Below, piece after piece: positions 24,284 to 34,502 of a stretch of 41,140 bases of DNA (the first letter of the stretch is position 1; every line of letters begins with the position of its first letter). The stretch is from the NCBI RefSeq assembly GCF_016654115.1, contig NZ_JAEQAZ010000120.1:1-41140 (forward strand). Direction: 5' to 3'. Both the position numbers and the translations under genes were made by a program. The notes below the pieces were generated by a model, which did not search any database, was not told the DNA's origin, and was given only the letters and a program-made list of their open reading frames with translations. The stretch is from Streptomyces sp. MBT53. GTDB lineage: Bacteria; Actinomycetota; Actinomycetes; Streptomycetales; Streptomycetaceae.

Positions 24284-24796
24284 GTGAAGAAAAGACATCT
24301 CGCGGCTCCGGTAGCGACGGCCCTGGTCCTCCTCGGTCTCTCCGCGCCGTCCGCCCAGGCGGCCACGGTGAAGTGCAACAGCTCCCCGTCCAAGCGGGTG
24401 GCGCTGCCCAACAAGTCCGACCTCGACCTCGACGTCAGTCTCTGTGTCTTCCGCACCGCCGACAACCTGACCTATGCCGACGTGCAGATCAGCTGGTCGG
24501 CGGCCACGCTCACGGGCGCGGTCGGCAGGAAGTTCGACGGGTTCACGGTCAACGCCCGCCTGGAGTACCGCTTCACCACGGGTGGCAACGACTACATCAA
24601 CAAGTCCCACACCTGTGACTACACGGCGTCGGCCAACTCCACGTGGGCGGCCACCGCGACCTGCAAGACCCCCACCACCCCCTGGGACGGCGACCTGTAC
24701 TGGTCGGCCGACGGCCAGGTGCAGTGGGACATCGACGGGGACGGCAAGAGCTGGCAGGACCCCTGGCAGCTGACCGGTTCGCCGCTGCTCAGCTAG
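24284..24796 (+). CDS. Small secreted protein of unknown function
   Basis: The protein has 170 residues from a GTG lying 6 nt after a TATGGT box, with a good -35 upstream, so the mRNA is probably leaderless. An in-frame upstream TTG at 24248 would destroy this promoter logic and is rejected. The signal peptide (VKKRHLAAPVATALVLLGL, cut after AQA near residue 26) gives a mature ~145-residue domain rich in Thr/Ser/Asp/Trp with four Cys in two pairs (KC..., SLC..., HTCDY, ATCK) and beta-strand-like alternation (FDGFTVNARLEYRF). The spacing suggests an Ig-like or jelly-roll beta fold. I do not recognise the family. Confidence 0.8.
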   Translation: MKKRHLAAPVATALVLLGLSAPSAQAATVKCNSSPSKRVALPNKSDLDLDVSLCVFRTADNLTYADVQISWSAATLTGAVGRKFDGFTVNARLEYRFTTGGNDYINKSHTCDYTASANSTWAATATCKTPTTPWDGDLYWSADGQVQWDIDGDGKSWQDPWQLTGSPLLS

Positions 24797-24992
24797 AAGC
24801 CGTGGTCCCGGGCACGTCCGGTCCGTCGCGTACATCCGGTCAAACGGGGTAGGCGCCACACTGGACGTGCCCTGCTGCGACCGGCCCACAGCCACACGTG
24901 CAACCATCTGCTCTACCCGGAAGTCCCCAACCATATGCGTCCCTCGCTAGGGTGTGGGGCTGTGATGGCCAGCGAGACCTGTGGGGAAGCCT

Positions 24993-26312
24993 GTGCGTGA
25001 ATACCTGCTGACGCTCTGCGTGACGGCCGCGGTGACGTATCTGCTGACCGGGCCGGTGCGGAAGTTCGCGATCGTGGCCGGGGCGATGCCGGAGATCAGG
25101 GCCCGTGACGTGCACCGGGAACCCACTCCGCGGCTCGGCGGTATCGCCATGTTCTTCGGCCTGTGCGCCGGTCTGCTGGTCGCCGACCATCTGACCAACC
25201 TCAGCGAGGTCTTCCAGAACTCGAACGAGCCGCGGGCGCTGCTCTCCGGCGCCGCCCTGATCTGGCTGATCGGTGTCCTGGACGACAAGTTCGAGATCGA
25301 CGCCCTGATCAAGCTGGGCGGCCAGATGATCGCCGCCGGCGTGATGGTCATGCAGGGTCTGACGATCCTGTGGCTGCCCATCCCGGGCGTCGGCAACGTG
25401 GCGCTGACCCAGTGGCAGGGCACCCTGCTCACGGTCGCCCTGGTCGTCATCACGATCAACGCGGTCAACTTCGTCGACGGCCTCGACGGCCTCGCCTCCG
25501 GCATGGTCTGCATCGCCGCCGCCGCGTTCTTCCTGTACGCCTACCGCATCTGGTACTCGTACGGCATCGAGGCCGCCGCCCCCGCCACGCTCTTCTCGGC
25601 GATCCTGATGGGCATGTGCATCGGCTTCCTGCCGCACAACATGCACCCCGCGCGGATCTTCATGGGCGACTCCGGCTCGATGCTGATCGGCCTGGTGCTG
25701 TCGGCGGGTGCGATCTCCATCACGGGACAGGTCGACCCGGACGCGCTGCAGCTGTTCCTGCACTCGGAGAAGGCGGCCGTGCACTCGACGGTGCCGGTCT
25801 ACATCCCGCTGCTGCTGCCGCTGACGATCATCGCGGTGCCGGCCGCCGACCTGGTGCTGGCGATCGTGCGCCGCACCTGGCGCGGCCAGTCGCCGTTTGC
25901 CGCGGACCGCGGCCATCTGCACCACCGGCTCCTGGAGATCGGCCACTCGCACAGCCGGGCGGTGCTGATCATGTACTTCTGGTCGGCGCTGATCGCGTTC
26001 GGCGCACTCGGCTACTCGGTCAACTCGGCCTCGATGTGGATCGTCCTCGGCATCGTCTTCCTGAGCGCGATCGGTCTGGTGCTGCTTCTGCTGCCGCGCT
26101 TCACCCCGCGTGCCCCGCGTTGGGCCGAGCACCTGGTGCCGCCGCGTTATCGCCGTCGCAGGGCGGCAGTTGACCCTGTGCTGGTACTGGCGGAGGAGGA
26201 CCGCGATCCGCGTCCGCCGGTAGTCGCCGGAGTGTCAGGAGTCAACGGGGCGACCGCTGTCGGCCCCCGTTCGCGGCTCCTGGACGGACGTAAAGCGGAG
26301 TCCTCGCGCTGA
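24993..26312 (+). CDS. WecA/MraY-type undecaprenyl-phosphate sugar-1-phosphate transferase
   Basis: An integral membrane enzyme that moves a sugar-1-phosphate (likely GlcNAc-1-P) from UDP-sugar to undecaprenyl phosphate, starting teichoic-type or other wall polymers. The 439-residue protein has about 11 membrane helices. Family motifs in order: DVHREPTPRLGG (about 45), the cytosolic VLDDKFEIDA, VNFVDGLDGLA (about 160-170), MGDSGSM and the HIHH-like RGHLHHRL loop (about 305-312). The start is GTG 24993 (REYLLTL...); a GTG at 24981 adds four residues. A candidate -10 TAGGGT is at 24948-24953. It lies directly before the atp promoter region. Confidence 0.9.
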   Translation: MREYLLTLCVTAAVTYLLTGPVRKFAIVAGAMPEIRARDVHREPTPRLGGIAMFFGLCAGLLVADHLTNLSEVFQNSNEPRALLSGAALIWLIGVLDDKFEIDALIKLGGQMIAAGVMVMQGLTILWLPIPGVGNVALTQWQGTLLTVALVVITINAVNFVDGLDGLASGMVCIAAAAFFLYAYRIWYSYGIEAAAPATLFSAILMGMCIGFLPHNMHPARIFMGDSGSMLIGLVLSAGAISITGQVDPDALQLFLHSEKAAVHSTVPVYIPLLLPLTIIAVPAADLVLAIVRRTWRGQSPFAADRGHLHHRLLEIGHSHSRAVLIMYFWSALIAFGALGYSVNSASMWIVLGIVFLSAIGLVLLLLPRFTPRAPRWAEHLVPPRYRRRRAAVDPVLVLAEEDRDPRPPVVAGVSGVNGATAVGPRSRLLDGRKAESSR

Positions 26313-26618
26313 CGCTCGGGCTGACGCCAAGGTAAGAATCTGACTAAAGCGTTGCCATCTCGTGGGCAGACAAAGCCTCCCCATACCAGACAAGTTGGCC
26401 GCTATTTTGCACAGACGCGCACTGTCACTCTCATGTGTGACAGCAAGCACACCTTCTAGGTAAAGACCGCATCAAATAGTTTGTGATACGGTTCACGAGA
26501 ACCCGGGACAGAGCCGAAGGACCCTAGTGCGACGGTCCATTGGCGTGAGGTTCTCTCTCATCCCGGGACTACGCTCGTCCATGACGACACGCCCCCCTTA
26601 GCAAGCGGAGTTGCCGCC
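26313..26618 (+). promoter_or_regulatory. Promoter region of the atp operon
   Basis: 306 nt without a gene, AT-richer than the flanks around 26,340-26,500. TACGCT (26570-26575) is a good -10 with transcription starting near 26,582, giving a leader of about 37 nt to atpI. A CRP/FNR-like palindrome, TGTGATACGGTTCACG, lies at 26482-26497, about 85 bp before that start. Further upstream CATGTGTGACAG occurs near 26,434. No clear -35 is seen. Confidence 0.5.
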
Positions 26619-27032
26619 ATGCCGTCCAATGACGCCCGGATTCTCCTTCAGGCCGCTGTGCCCACAGCTGCCGTCGGCGCGATTGCCGCCGTCGTCAGTG
26701 GTGTGGTCGCCGGCGGCAAAGGAGCTATTGGGGCAGCCGTTGCGACGCTGATCGTGATCCTCTTCATGGGAATCGGGCTCTACGTTCTGCAGCGCACTGC
26801 CAAATCGCTTCCGCACCTGTTCCAGGCGATGGGCCTCATGCTCTTCGCGGCGCAGATTCTGCTGCTGTTCGTCTTCCTCGCCGCGTTCAAGCACACCACG
26901 CTGTTCAATCCCAAGGCCTTCGCGTTCACCCTGCTCGCGGGAACCATCATCTGGGTCATCGCGCAGACTCGTGCCCACATGAAGGCCAAAATCCTCTACG
27001 TCGAGCCCGAGAAGTCGGGGCACTCGTCGTGA
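26619..27032 (+). CDS. atpI: ATP synthase accessory protein AtpI
   Basis: The protein has 137 residues with four hydrophobic helices (about 10-32, 36-57, 68-95, 99-120) and a short charged tail. AtpI helps assemble the c-ring and may carry Mg or other ions; it is not part of the final enzyme. It is the first gene of the classic I-B-E-F-H-A-G-D-C order. The start ATG 26619 has GCGGAG upstream. About 225 nt separate it from atpB, unusually long for this operon. Confidence 0.85.
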   Translation: MPSNDARILLQAAVPTAAVGAIAAVVSGVVAGGKGAIGAAVATLIVILFMGIGLYVLQRTAKSLPHLFQAMGLMLFAAQILLLFVFLAAFKHTTLFNPKAFAFTLLAGTIIWVIAQTRAHMKAKILYVEPEKSGHSS

Positions 27033-27257
27033 GAGGTAGGGCCGGGATAAGAGCACGTAAGCGACCCTGCTATCGTCCGGTGCCAACTGCGGCATCGCGG
27101 GCGCGGGCATCTGAGCTGACGCCTGCTCAATCGCGAGGCTCGATGCCCCACTGCCGCCCCCACATCCGTTACACCAGTCCAGTGCCGAACCGCGGCTGTG
27201 CGCCGCGCCGACACAACGAGGTTGCCGTACCTATGCGCCACGCTGAAGGAGCCCGCG

Positions 27258-28079
27258 GTGAGTGCTGACCCGACGCAGGTGCTCGCCTTCGAGACCGACT
27301 GCCACATCTTCGACGGCTGTGGCTTCCCGGCTCCCGGCCTGCACTCGTTCCTGTTCAAGCCCCTTCTGGGGGACGGCGACAGCAACGTGTACTTCAACAA
27401 GCCGATGCTGCTGGCGCTGATCGGCTCGGTCATCGTTGTCGGCTTCTTCTGGGCCGCCTTCCGCAAGCCGAAGGTCGTCCCCGGCAAGCTGCAGATGGTC
27501 GCCGAGACCGGTTATGACTTCATCCGCCGCGGTGTCGTCTACGAGACCATCGGAAAGAAGGAAGGCGAGAAGTACGTACCGCTGGTCGTCTCGCTCTTCT
27601 TCTTCATCTGGATGATGAACCTCTGGTCGATCGTTCCGGTCGCCCAGTTCCCGGTGACCTCGATCATCGCGTATCCGATTGTCCTCGCGGCGATCGTCTA
27701 CATCACCTGGGTCTCGCTGACGTTCAAGAGGCACGGATTCGTCGGCGCCTTCAAGAACTTCTCGGGCTACGACAAGTCGCTCGGCGCGGTCCTCCCGCTG
27801 GCGATGGGTATCGAGCTGCTCTCGAACCTGATCGTCCGGCCGTTCACGCACGCCGTGCGACTCTTCGCGAACATGTTCGCGGGCCACACCCTGCTGCTGC
27901 TCTTCACGATCGCCAGCTGGTACCTGCTCAACGGCATCGGGATCGCCTACGCGGGTGTCTCGTTCGTCATGGTCATCGTGATGACGGCCTTCGAGCTCTT
28001 CATCCAGGCCCTGCAGGCGTATGTCTTCGTGCTGCTGACCTGCACCTTCATCCAGGGCGCGCTCGCCGAGCACCACTGA
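27258..28079 (+). CDS. atpB: F1Fo ATP synthase subunit a
   Basis: Subunit a forms the proton half-channels of Fo next to the c-ring. The protein has 273 residues with six predicted membrane helices. The essential Arg lies in VRLFANMFAGHTLL, after ELLSNLIVRPFTH. The frame is open to 27198, but GTG 27258 has GAAGGAG just upstream and begins the family sequence SADPTQVLAFETDCHIF. Confidence 0.97.
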   Translation: MSADPTQVLAFETDCHIFDGCGFPAPGLHSFLFKPLLGDGDSNVYFNKPMLLALIGSVIVVGFFWAAFRKPKVVPGKLQMVAETGYDFIRRGVVYETIGKKEGEKYVPLVVSLFFFIWMMNLWSIVPVAQFPVTSIIAYPIVLAAIVYITWVSLTFKRHGFVGAFKNFSGYDKSLGAVLPLAMGIELLSNLIVRPFTHAVRLFANMFAGHTLLLLFTIASWYLLNGIGIAYAGVSFVMVIVMTAFELFIQALQAYVFVLLTCTFIQGALAEHH

Positions 28080-28154
28080 GCACCGTCCTCCAGAACCCCC
28101 TTAAGCGTCCGGTGGCCAACCCCCGCCGGTCCGTACAGATAAGGAAGAATCAGC

Positions 28155-28391
28155 ATGGCTGCCATTGAGACCCTCGCCGCCGTCGGCGGTTCGCTCGGCT
28201 CCATCGGCTACGGCCTTGCCGCCATCGGTCCCGGCGTCGGCGTCGGCATCATCTTCGGCAACGGCACCCAGGCTCTCGCCCGTCAGCCCGAAGCTGCCGG
28301 CCTGATCCGCGCCAACCAGATCCTCGGCTTCGCCTTCTGTGAGGCCCTTGCCCTCATCGGTCTGGTCATGCCGTTCGTCTACGGCACCTGA
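28155..28391 (+). CDS. atpE: F1Fo ATP synthase subunit c
   Basis: Subunit c is a two-helix hairpin that oligomerises into the rotor ring. The 78 residues have the polar loop ARQPE (residues 42-46) and the proton-carrying Glu63 in FAFCEALALIG. The glycine-rich first helix GPGVGVGIIFGNGTQ allows ring packing. AAGGAAG upstream of ATG 28155. The carboxylate is Glu, as in most bacteria outside the enterics. Confidence 0.98.
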   Translation: MAAIETLAAVGGSLGSIGYGLAAIGPGVGVGIIFGNGTQALARQPEAAGLIRANQILGFAFCEALALIGLVMPFVYGT

Positions 28392-28434
28392 TCGACCGCG
28401 ATCAGCGACAGCCCACTAGACGAAAGGCACTGAC

Positions 28435-28977
28435 ATGAGCCAGCTGCTCATTCTGGCGGCCGAGAAGGAAAACCCTCTCGTCCCGCCGATCCCCGAGCTT
28501 GTCATCGGCCTGATCGCCTTCGTCATCGTCTTCGGCTTCCTCGCCAAGAAGCTCCTCCCGAACATCAACAAGGTTCTGGACGAGCGCCGCGAGGCCATCG
28601 AGGGCGGTATCGAGAAGGCCGAGGCCGCCCAGACCGAGGCCCAGAGCGTGCTCGAGCAGTACAAGGCTCAGCTCGCCGAGGCCCGGCACGAGGCCGCGCG
28701 CCTGCGCCAGGAGGCACAGGAGCAGGGCGCCACGCTCATCGCCGAGATGCGCGCGGAAGGCCAGCGGCAGCGCGAGGAGATCGTCGCCGCCGGTCACACG
28801 CAGATCGAGGCAGACCGCAAGGCCGCTTCGCAGGCACTGCGCCAGGACGTCGGCAAGCTCGCCACCGACCTGGCCGGCAAGCTCGTCGGCGAGTCCCTCG
28901 AGGACCACGCCCGGCAGAGCCGCGTCATCGACCGTTTCCTCGATGAGCTCGAGGAGAAGGCCGAGGCCGCGCGATGA
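28435..28977 (+). CDS. atpF: F1Fo ATP synthase subunit b
   Basis: The b subunit is the stator stalk: one membrane helix near residues 20-42 (LVIGLIAFVIVFGFLAKKLL) and a long Glu/Ala/Gln/Arg-rich coiled coil to the end that pairs with delta. The 180 residues are normal. Its last codons overlap the atpH start (ATGA), a translational coupling that should keep b and delta in step. Confidence 0.97.
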   Translation: MSQLLILAAEKENPLVPPIPELVIGLIAFVIVFGFLAKKLLPNINKVLDERREAIEGGIEKAEAAQTEAQSVLEQYKAQLAEARHEAARLRQEAQEQGATLIAEMRAEGQRQREEIVAAGHTQIEADRKAASQALRQDVGKLATDLAGKLVGESLEDHARQSRVIDRFLDELEEKAEAAR

Positions 28978-29789
28978 ACGGAGCGAGCCGCGAGGCCCTG
29001 GCAGCCGCACGCGAGCGTCTCGACGCGCTCACGGACTCCACGTCCGTGAACGCGACGCAGCTCGCCGACGAACTGGCCGCCGTCACCGCGCTGCTCGGCC
29101 GTGAGGTGTCGTTGCGTCGGGTCCTCACCGACCCGGCGCAGGACGGCGAGGCGAAGGCCGCGCTGGCGGAGCGCCTGCTCGGCGCCCAGGTCGGCGGCCC
29201 CGCCCTCGACCTGCTGTCCGGCATGGTGCGCTCCCGCTGGTCGCAGTCCCGCGACCTGGTGGACGCGCTGGAGGAACTGGCGGCCACCGCCGACCTCACC
29301 GCCGCCCAGCAGGCGGGCCAGCTCGACGACGTCGAGGACGAAGTGTTCCGGTTCGGCCGGATCGTCGCCTCGGACACCGGGCTGCGTGCCGCGCTGACCA
29401 ACCGCGCGGCGGGCACCGCGGCCAAGAGCGAGCTGCTGAGCAGCCTGCTCGGCGGCCGGGCCAAGCCGGCCACCGAACGACTGGTGACGCGCCTTGTGAC
29501 CACGCCCCGGGGACGTAGCCTGGAAGCGGGACTCGAATCCCTGTCCAAGCTCGCCGCCGAGCGCCGCAGTCGCCTGGTCGCGGTCGTCACGACGGCGGTC
29601 CCGCTGAGCGACCCGCAGAAGCAGCGCCTGGGCGCCGCCCTCGCGAAGCTCTACGGCCGTCACATGCACCTGAACATCGACGTGGACCCCGAGGTCCTCG
29701 GCGGTATCCGGGTGCAGGTCGGCGACGAGATCATCAACGGCTCCATCGCGGACCGCCTCGATGACGCCACCCGCCGCATGGCGAGCTAG
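28974..29789 (+). CDS. atpH: F1Fo ATP synthase subunit delta, extended actinobacterial form
   Basis: Delta joins the b stalk to the top of the alpha-beta hexamer. At 271 residues it is about 90 longer than the E. coli protein; extended delta subunits are common in Actinobacteria, and mycobacteria even fuse it to a b-type segment. Helical bundles cover about 1-190. The conserved C-terminal part carries VVTTAVPLSDPQKQRLGAAL and HMHLNIDVDPEVLGGIRVQVGD, the family signature. It starts inside atpF. Confidence 0.96.
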   Translation: MNGASREALAAARERLDALTDSTSVNATQLADELAAVTALLGREVSLRRVLTDPAQDGEAKAALAERLLGAQVGGPALDLLSGMVRSRWSQSRDLVDALEELAATADLTAAQQAGQLDDVEDEVFRFGRIVASDTGLRAALTNRAAGTAAKSELLSSLLGGRAKPATERLVTRLVTTPRGRSLEAGLESLSKLAAERRSRLVAVVTTAVPLSDPQKQRLGAALAKLYGRHMHLNIDVDPEVLGGIRVQVGDEIINGSIADRLDDATRRMAS

Positions 29790-29824
29790 CACCACCACAA
29801 CAAAGACGTAGTAAGGCGGCCCGA

Positions 29825-29899
29825 GTTGGGCCGTGCAGAGGATTCACCTCGTTCAGGGGGGAGTCCCCCCATCCCCCCAAGTGAAACTTCGGGCCCAAC
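29825..29899 (+). promoter_or_regulatory. Nested hairpin between atpH and atpA
   Basis: Three concentric stems: GTTGGGCC (29825-29832) with GGCCCAAC (29892-29899), TTCAC (29843-29847) with GTGAA (29881-29885), and GGGGGG (29856-29861) with either of two CCCCCC runs (29865-29870 or 29873-29878). It ends just before AAGGAG and the atpA ATG. It could set RNA stability or atpA translation, giving the three-fold excess of alpha over delta. This role is inference. Confidence 0.55.
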
Positions 29900-29919
29900 A
29901 AGGAGAGCAGGGAACCCAG

Positions 29920-31509
<1,590 letters not shown>

Positions 31510-31529
31510 CGTAGGAAGGGACCTGACTC

Positions 31530-32447
31530 ATGGGAGCCCAGCTCCGGGTCTACAAGCGTCGCATCCGATCCGTCACCGCGACCAAGAAGATCACCAAGGC
31601 GATGGAGATGATCGCCGCCTCGCGCGTCGTCAAGGCGCACCGCAAGGTGCAGGCCTCGACGCCGTACGCGAAGGAACTGACGCGCGCGGTCACGGCGGTC
31701 GGTACGGGTTCCAACACCCGGCACCCGCTGACCACCGAGGCCGAGACGCCGACCCGTTCCGCTGTGCTGCTCCTCACGAGCGACCGCGGTCTGGCCGGCG
31801 CCTTCAACTCCAACGCCATCAAGGCCGCGGAGCAGCTGACCGCACGTCTCGAGGCCGAGGGCAAGGAGGTCGACACGTACATCGTCGGCCGCCGCGGTGT
31901 CGCCCACTACAACTTCCGTGAGCGCAAGATCGCGGAGCAGTGGACCGGCTTCACCGACCAGCCCGAGTACGCGGACGCGAAGAAGGTCGCGGGTCCGCTC
32001 ATCGAGGCCATCGAGAAGGACACGGCGGAGGGCGGCGTGGACGAACTCCACATCGTCTACACCGAGTTCGTCTCGATGATGACGCAGACGCCGATCGACA
32101 GCCGGCTGCTGCCCCTCAGCCTCGAAGAGGTCGCGGAGGAGGCTGCCCCCCAGGGCGAGATCCTTCCGCTGTACGACTTCGAGCCGTCGGCGGAGGACGT
32201 CCTGGACGCCCTTCTGCCGCGGTACGTCGAGAGCCGTATCTACAACGCGCTGCTCCAGTCGGCCGCTTCCAAGCACGCCGCCACCCGCCGCGCGATGAAG
32301 TCGGCGACCGACAACGCGGGAGACCTGATCACCACGCTCTCCCGTCTTGCCAACGCGGCCCGCCAGGCCGAAATCACCCAGGAAATCAGCGAGATCGTCG
32401 GTGGCTCCGCAGCCCTGGCCGACGCGACCGCGGGGAGTGACAAGTAA
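31530..32447 (+). CDS. atpG: F1Fo ATP synthase subunit gamma
   Basis: Gamma is the rotating shaft of F1. The 305-residue protein opens with the N-terminal helix LRVYKRRIRSVTATKKITKAMEMIAASR, has VLLLTSDRGLAGAFNSNAIK, and ends in the partner helix MKSATDNAGDLITTLSRLANAARQAEITQEISEIVGG. These two helices form the central coiled coil. Its TAA overlaps the atpD ATG by one base. Confidence 0.98.
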   Translation: MGAQLRVYKRRIRSVTATKKITKAMEMIAASRVVKAHRKVQASTPYAKELTRAVTAVGTGSNTRHPLTTEAETPTRSAVLLLTSDRGLAGAFNSNAIKAAEQLTARLEAEGKEVDTYIVGRRGVAHYNFRERKIAEQWTGFTDQPEYADAKKVAGPLIEAIEKDTAEGGVDELHIVYTEFVSMMTQTPIDSRLLPLSLEEVAEEAAPQGEILPLYDFEPSAEDVLDALLPRYVESRIYNALLQSAASKHAATRRAMKSATDNAGDLITTLSRLANAARQAEITQEISEIVGGSAALADATAGSDK

Positions 32448-33883
32448 TGACGACGACAGTTGAGACGGCCGTTGCCACGGGCCGCGTCGCCCGGGTCATC
32501 GGCCCGGTCGTCGACGTGGAGTTCCCCGTCGACGCGATGCCGGAGATCTACAACGCTCTGCACGTCGAGGTGGCCGACCCGGCCCTGGACGGCGCGAAGA
32601 AGACGCTGACCCTGGAGGTCGCCCAGCACCTGGGTGACGGCCTGGTCCGCACCATCTCGATGCAGCCCACCGACGGTCTGGTCCGCCAGGCCCCGGTCAC
32701 CGACACCGGCGACGGCATCACCGTCCCGGTCGGCGACTTCACCAAGGGCAAGGTGTTCAACACCCTCGGTGAGGTGCTGAACAGCGACGAGGAGTACACG
32801 GGCGAGCGCTGGTCCATCCACCGCAAGGCCCCGCGCTTCGACGAGCTCGAGTCGAAGACCGAGATGTTCGAGACCGGCGTCAAGGTCATCGACCTGCTCA
32901 CCCCGTACGTCAAGGGCGGCAAGATCGGCCTGTTCGGCGGTGCCGGCGTCGGCAAGACGGTGCTCATCCAGGAGATGATCTACCGCGTCGCCAACAACCA
33001 CGACGGTGTCTCCGTGTTCGCCGGTGTCGGCGAGCGCACCCGTGAGGGCAACGACCTCATCGAGGAGATGGCCGACTCGGGCGTCATCGACAAGACGGCG
33101 CTTGTCTTCGGTCAGATGGACGAGCCCCCGGGCACCCGTCTGCGCGTGGCGCTGGCCGGTCTGACCATGGCGGAGTACTTCCGCGATGTGCAGAACCAGG
33201 ACGTGCTGTTCTTCATCGACAACATCTTCCGCTTCACGCAGGCCGGTTCCGAGGTCTCGACCCTGCTCGGCCGGATGCCCTCCGCGGTGGGCTACCAGCC
33301 GAACCTGGCCGACGAGATGGGTCTCCTCCAGGAGCGCATCACCTCGACCCGCGGTCACTCGATCACCTCGATGCAGGCGATCTACGTCCCCGCGGACGAC
33401 CTGACCGACCCGGCCCCGGCCACCACCTTCGCCCACCTCGACGCGACGACGGTTCTCTCCCGTCCGATCTCCGAGAAGGGCATCTACCCGGCCGTGGACC
33501 CGCTGGACTCCACGTCCCGCATCCTGGACCCCCGCTACATCGCGGCGGACCACTACAACACCGCGATGCGCGTCAAGACGGTCCTGCAGAAGTACAAGGA
33601 CCTTCAGGACATCATCGCGATCCTCGGTATCGACGAGCTGGGCGAGGAGGACAAGCTCACCGTCCACCGTGCCCGTCGCGTGGAGCGCTTCCTGTCCCAG
33701 AACACCCACGTCGCCAAGCAGTTCACCGGCGTCGACGGGTCGGACGTCCCGCTGGACGAGTCGATCGTGGCCTTCAACTCGATCATCGACGGCGAGTACG
33801 ACCACTTCCCGGAGCAGGCGTTCTTCCTCTGCGGTGGTATCGAGGACCTGAAGGCGAACGCGAAGGAGCTGGGCGTCTCCTGA
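32447..33883 (+). CDS. atpD: F1Fo ATP synthase subunit beta
   Basis: Beta holds the catalytic sites for ATP synthesis. 478 residues. Walker A GGAGVGKTVLIQEM (about 164-177), VFAGVGERTREGNDL with the catalytic Glu, ALAGLTMAEYFRD, Walker B VLFFIDNIFRFTQAGSE, and a DELGEED segment at the place of the usual DELSEED lever. The one-base overlap with atpG implies coupling. The atpC gene does not follow directly: a hairpin and a possible promoter come first. Confidence 0.98.
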   Translation: MTTTVETAVATGRVARVIGPVVDVEFPVDAMPEIYNALHVEVADPALDGAKKTLTLEVAQHLGDGLVRTISMQPTDGLVRQAPVTDTGDGITVPVGDFTKGKVFNTLGEVLNSDEEYTGERWSIHRKAPRFDELESKTEMFETGVKVIDLLTPYVKGGKIGLFGGAGVGKTVLIQEMIYRVANNHDGVSVFAGVGERTREGNDLIEEMADSGVIDKTALVFGQMDEPPGTRLRVALAGLTMAEYFRDVQNQDVLFFIDNIFRFTQAGSEVSTLLGRMPSAVGYQPNLADEMGLLQERITSTRGHSITSMQAIYVPADDLTDPAPATTFAHLDATTVLSRPISEKGIYPAVDPLDSTSRILDPRYIAADHYNTAMRVKTVLQKYKDLQDIIAILGIDELGEEDKLTVHRARRVERFLSQNTHVAKQFTGVDGSDVPLDESIVAFNSIIDGEYDHFPEQAFFLCGGIEDLKANAKELGVS

Positions 33884-33898
33884 CCCCGTGCTTCACCT

Positions 33899-33926
33899 GA
33901 GGGGGTGGGGCGTGTCCCACCCCCTC
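33899..33926 (+). terminator. Terminator-like hairpin between atpD and atpC
   Basis: A perfect 11-bp stem (GAGGGGGTGGG at 33899-33909 and its complement at 33916-33926) with a 6-nt loop is followed directly by TTT, 15 nt after the atpD stop. It could end or attenuate the operon before epsilon, or mark an RNA processing point. Confidence 0.8.
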
Positions 33927-33938
33927 TTTCACGCCCAC

Positions 33939-33974
33939 TAGAATCAAACCCACACCCGGCACAACCGCCGGGTG
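33939..33974 (+). promoter_or_regulatory. Possible internal promoter and hairpin before atpC
   Basis: TAGAAT (33939-33944) is an excellent -10 hexamer, although no good -35 is visible. CACCCGGC (33953-33960) and GCCGGGTG (33967-33974) form an 8-bp hairpin with a 6-nt loop in the would-be leader, 19 nt before the atpC TTG. Confidence 0.45.
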
Positions 33975-33993
33975 GTGACCCGAGGAGCCCACC

Positions 33994-34368
33994 TTGGCTG
34001 CTGAGCTGCATGTCGAGCTCGTCGCCGCGGACCGCCAGGTCTGGTCCGGCGAGGCCACCCTGGTCGTCGCGCGCACCACGTCCGGCGACATCGGCGTCAT
34101 GCCCGGTCACCAGCCGCTGCTCGGTGTGCTGGAGTCGGGCCCGGTGACCATTCGTACGAGCGACGGCGGCACGGTCGTCGCCGCGGTGCACGGCGGTTTC
34201 ATCTCGTTCGCGGACAACAAGCTGTCGCTGCTCGCCGAGATCGCCGAGCTGTCGGACGAGATCGACGTCCAGCGCGTGGAGCGCGAGCTGGAGCAGGCGA
34301 AGGCGGCGGGCGATGCCTCCGCCGAGCGCGCCGCGGACGTCCGACTGCGTGCGGCGGCGACCAACTGA
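33994..34368 (+). CDS. atpC: F1Fo ATP synthase subunit epsilon
   Basis: Epsilon couples the gamma shaft to the c-ring and can inhibit ATP hydrolysis. The 124-residue protein starts at TTG 33994 with GAGGAG upstream. The N-terminal beta-sandwich shows VELVAADRQVWSGEATLVVARTTSGDIGVMPGHQPLLGVL (in parts), and the short C-terminal helical pair (about 90-124) is Glu/Ala-rich. It is separated from atpD by 110 nt carrying a terminator-like hairpin and a potential promoter. Confidence 0.97.
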   Translation: MAAELHVELVAADRQVWSGEATLVVARTTSGDIGVMPGHQPLLGVLESGPVTIRTSDGGTVVAAVHGGFISFADNKLSLLAEIAELSDEIDVQRVERELEQAKAAGDASAERAADVRLRAAATN

Positions 34369-34395
34369 GACCTGGCGCACCACGCGATGACGTGA

Positions 34396-34443
34396 CTCAG
34401 CCGCGGCTGGGACCGGAGGAATCCGGACCCAGCCGCGGCTGAG
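34396..34443 (+). terminator. Very strong terminator of the atp operon
   Basis: Perfect 16-bp arms (CTCAGCCGCGGCTGGG at 34396-34411 and its complement at 34428-34443) continue, after one A-A mismatch, into CCGGA/TCCGG closed by a GGAA (GNRA) tetraloop. A TTTTTT run follows at about 34,457. Confidence 0.95.
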
Positions 34444-34502
34444 GCGAATGTGGGTGTTTTTTCCGTTCCGTTACCTGTTTTGCCTAGGAGACGAGGAGGT
34501 CG

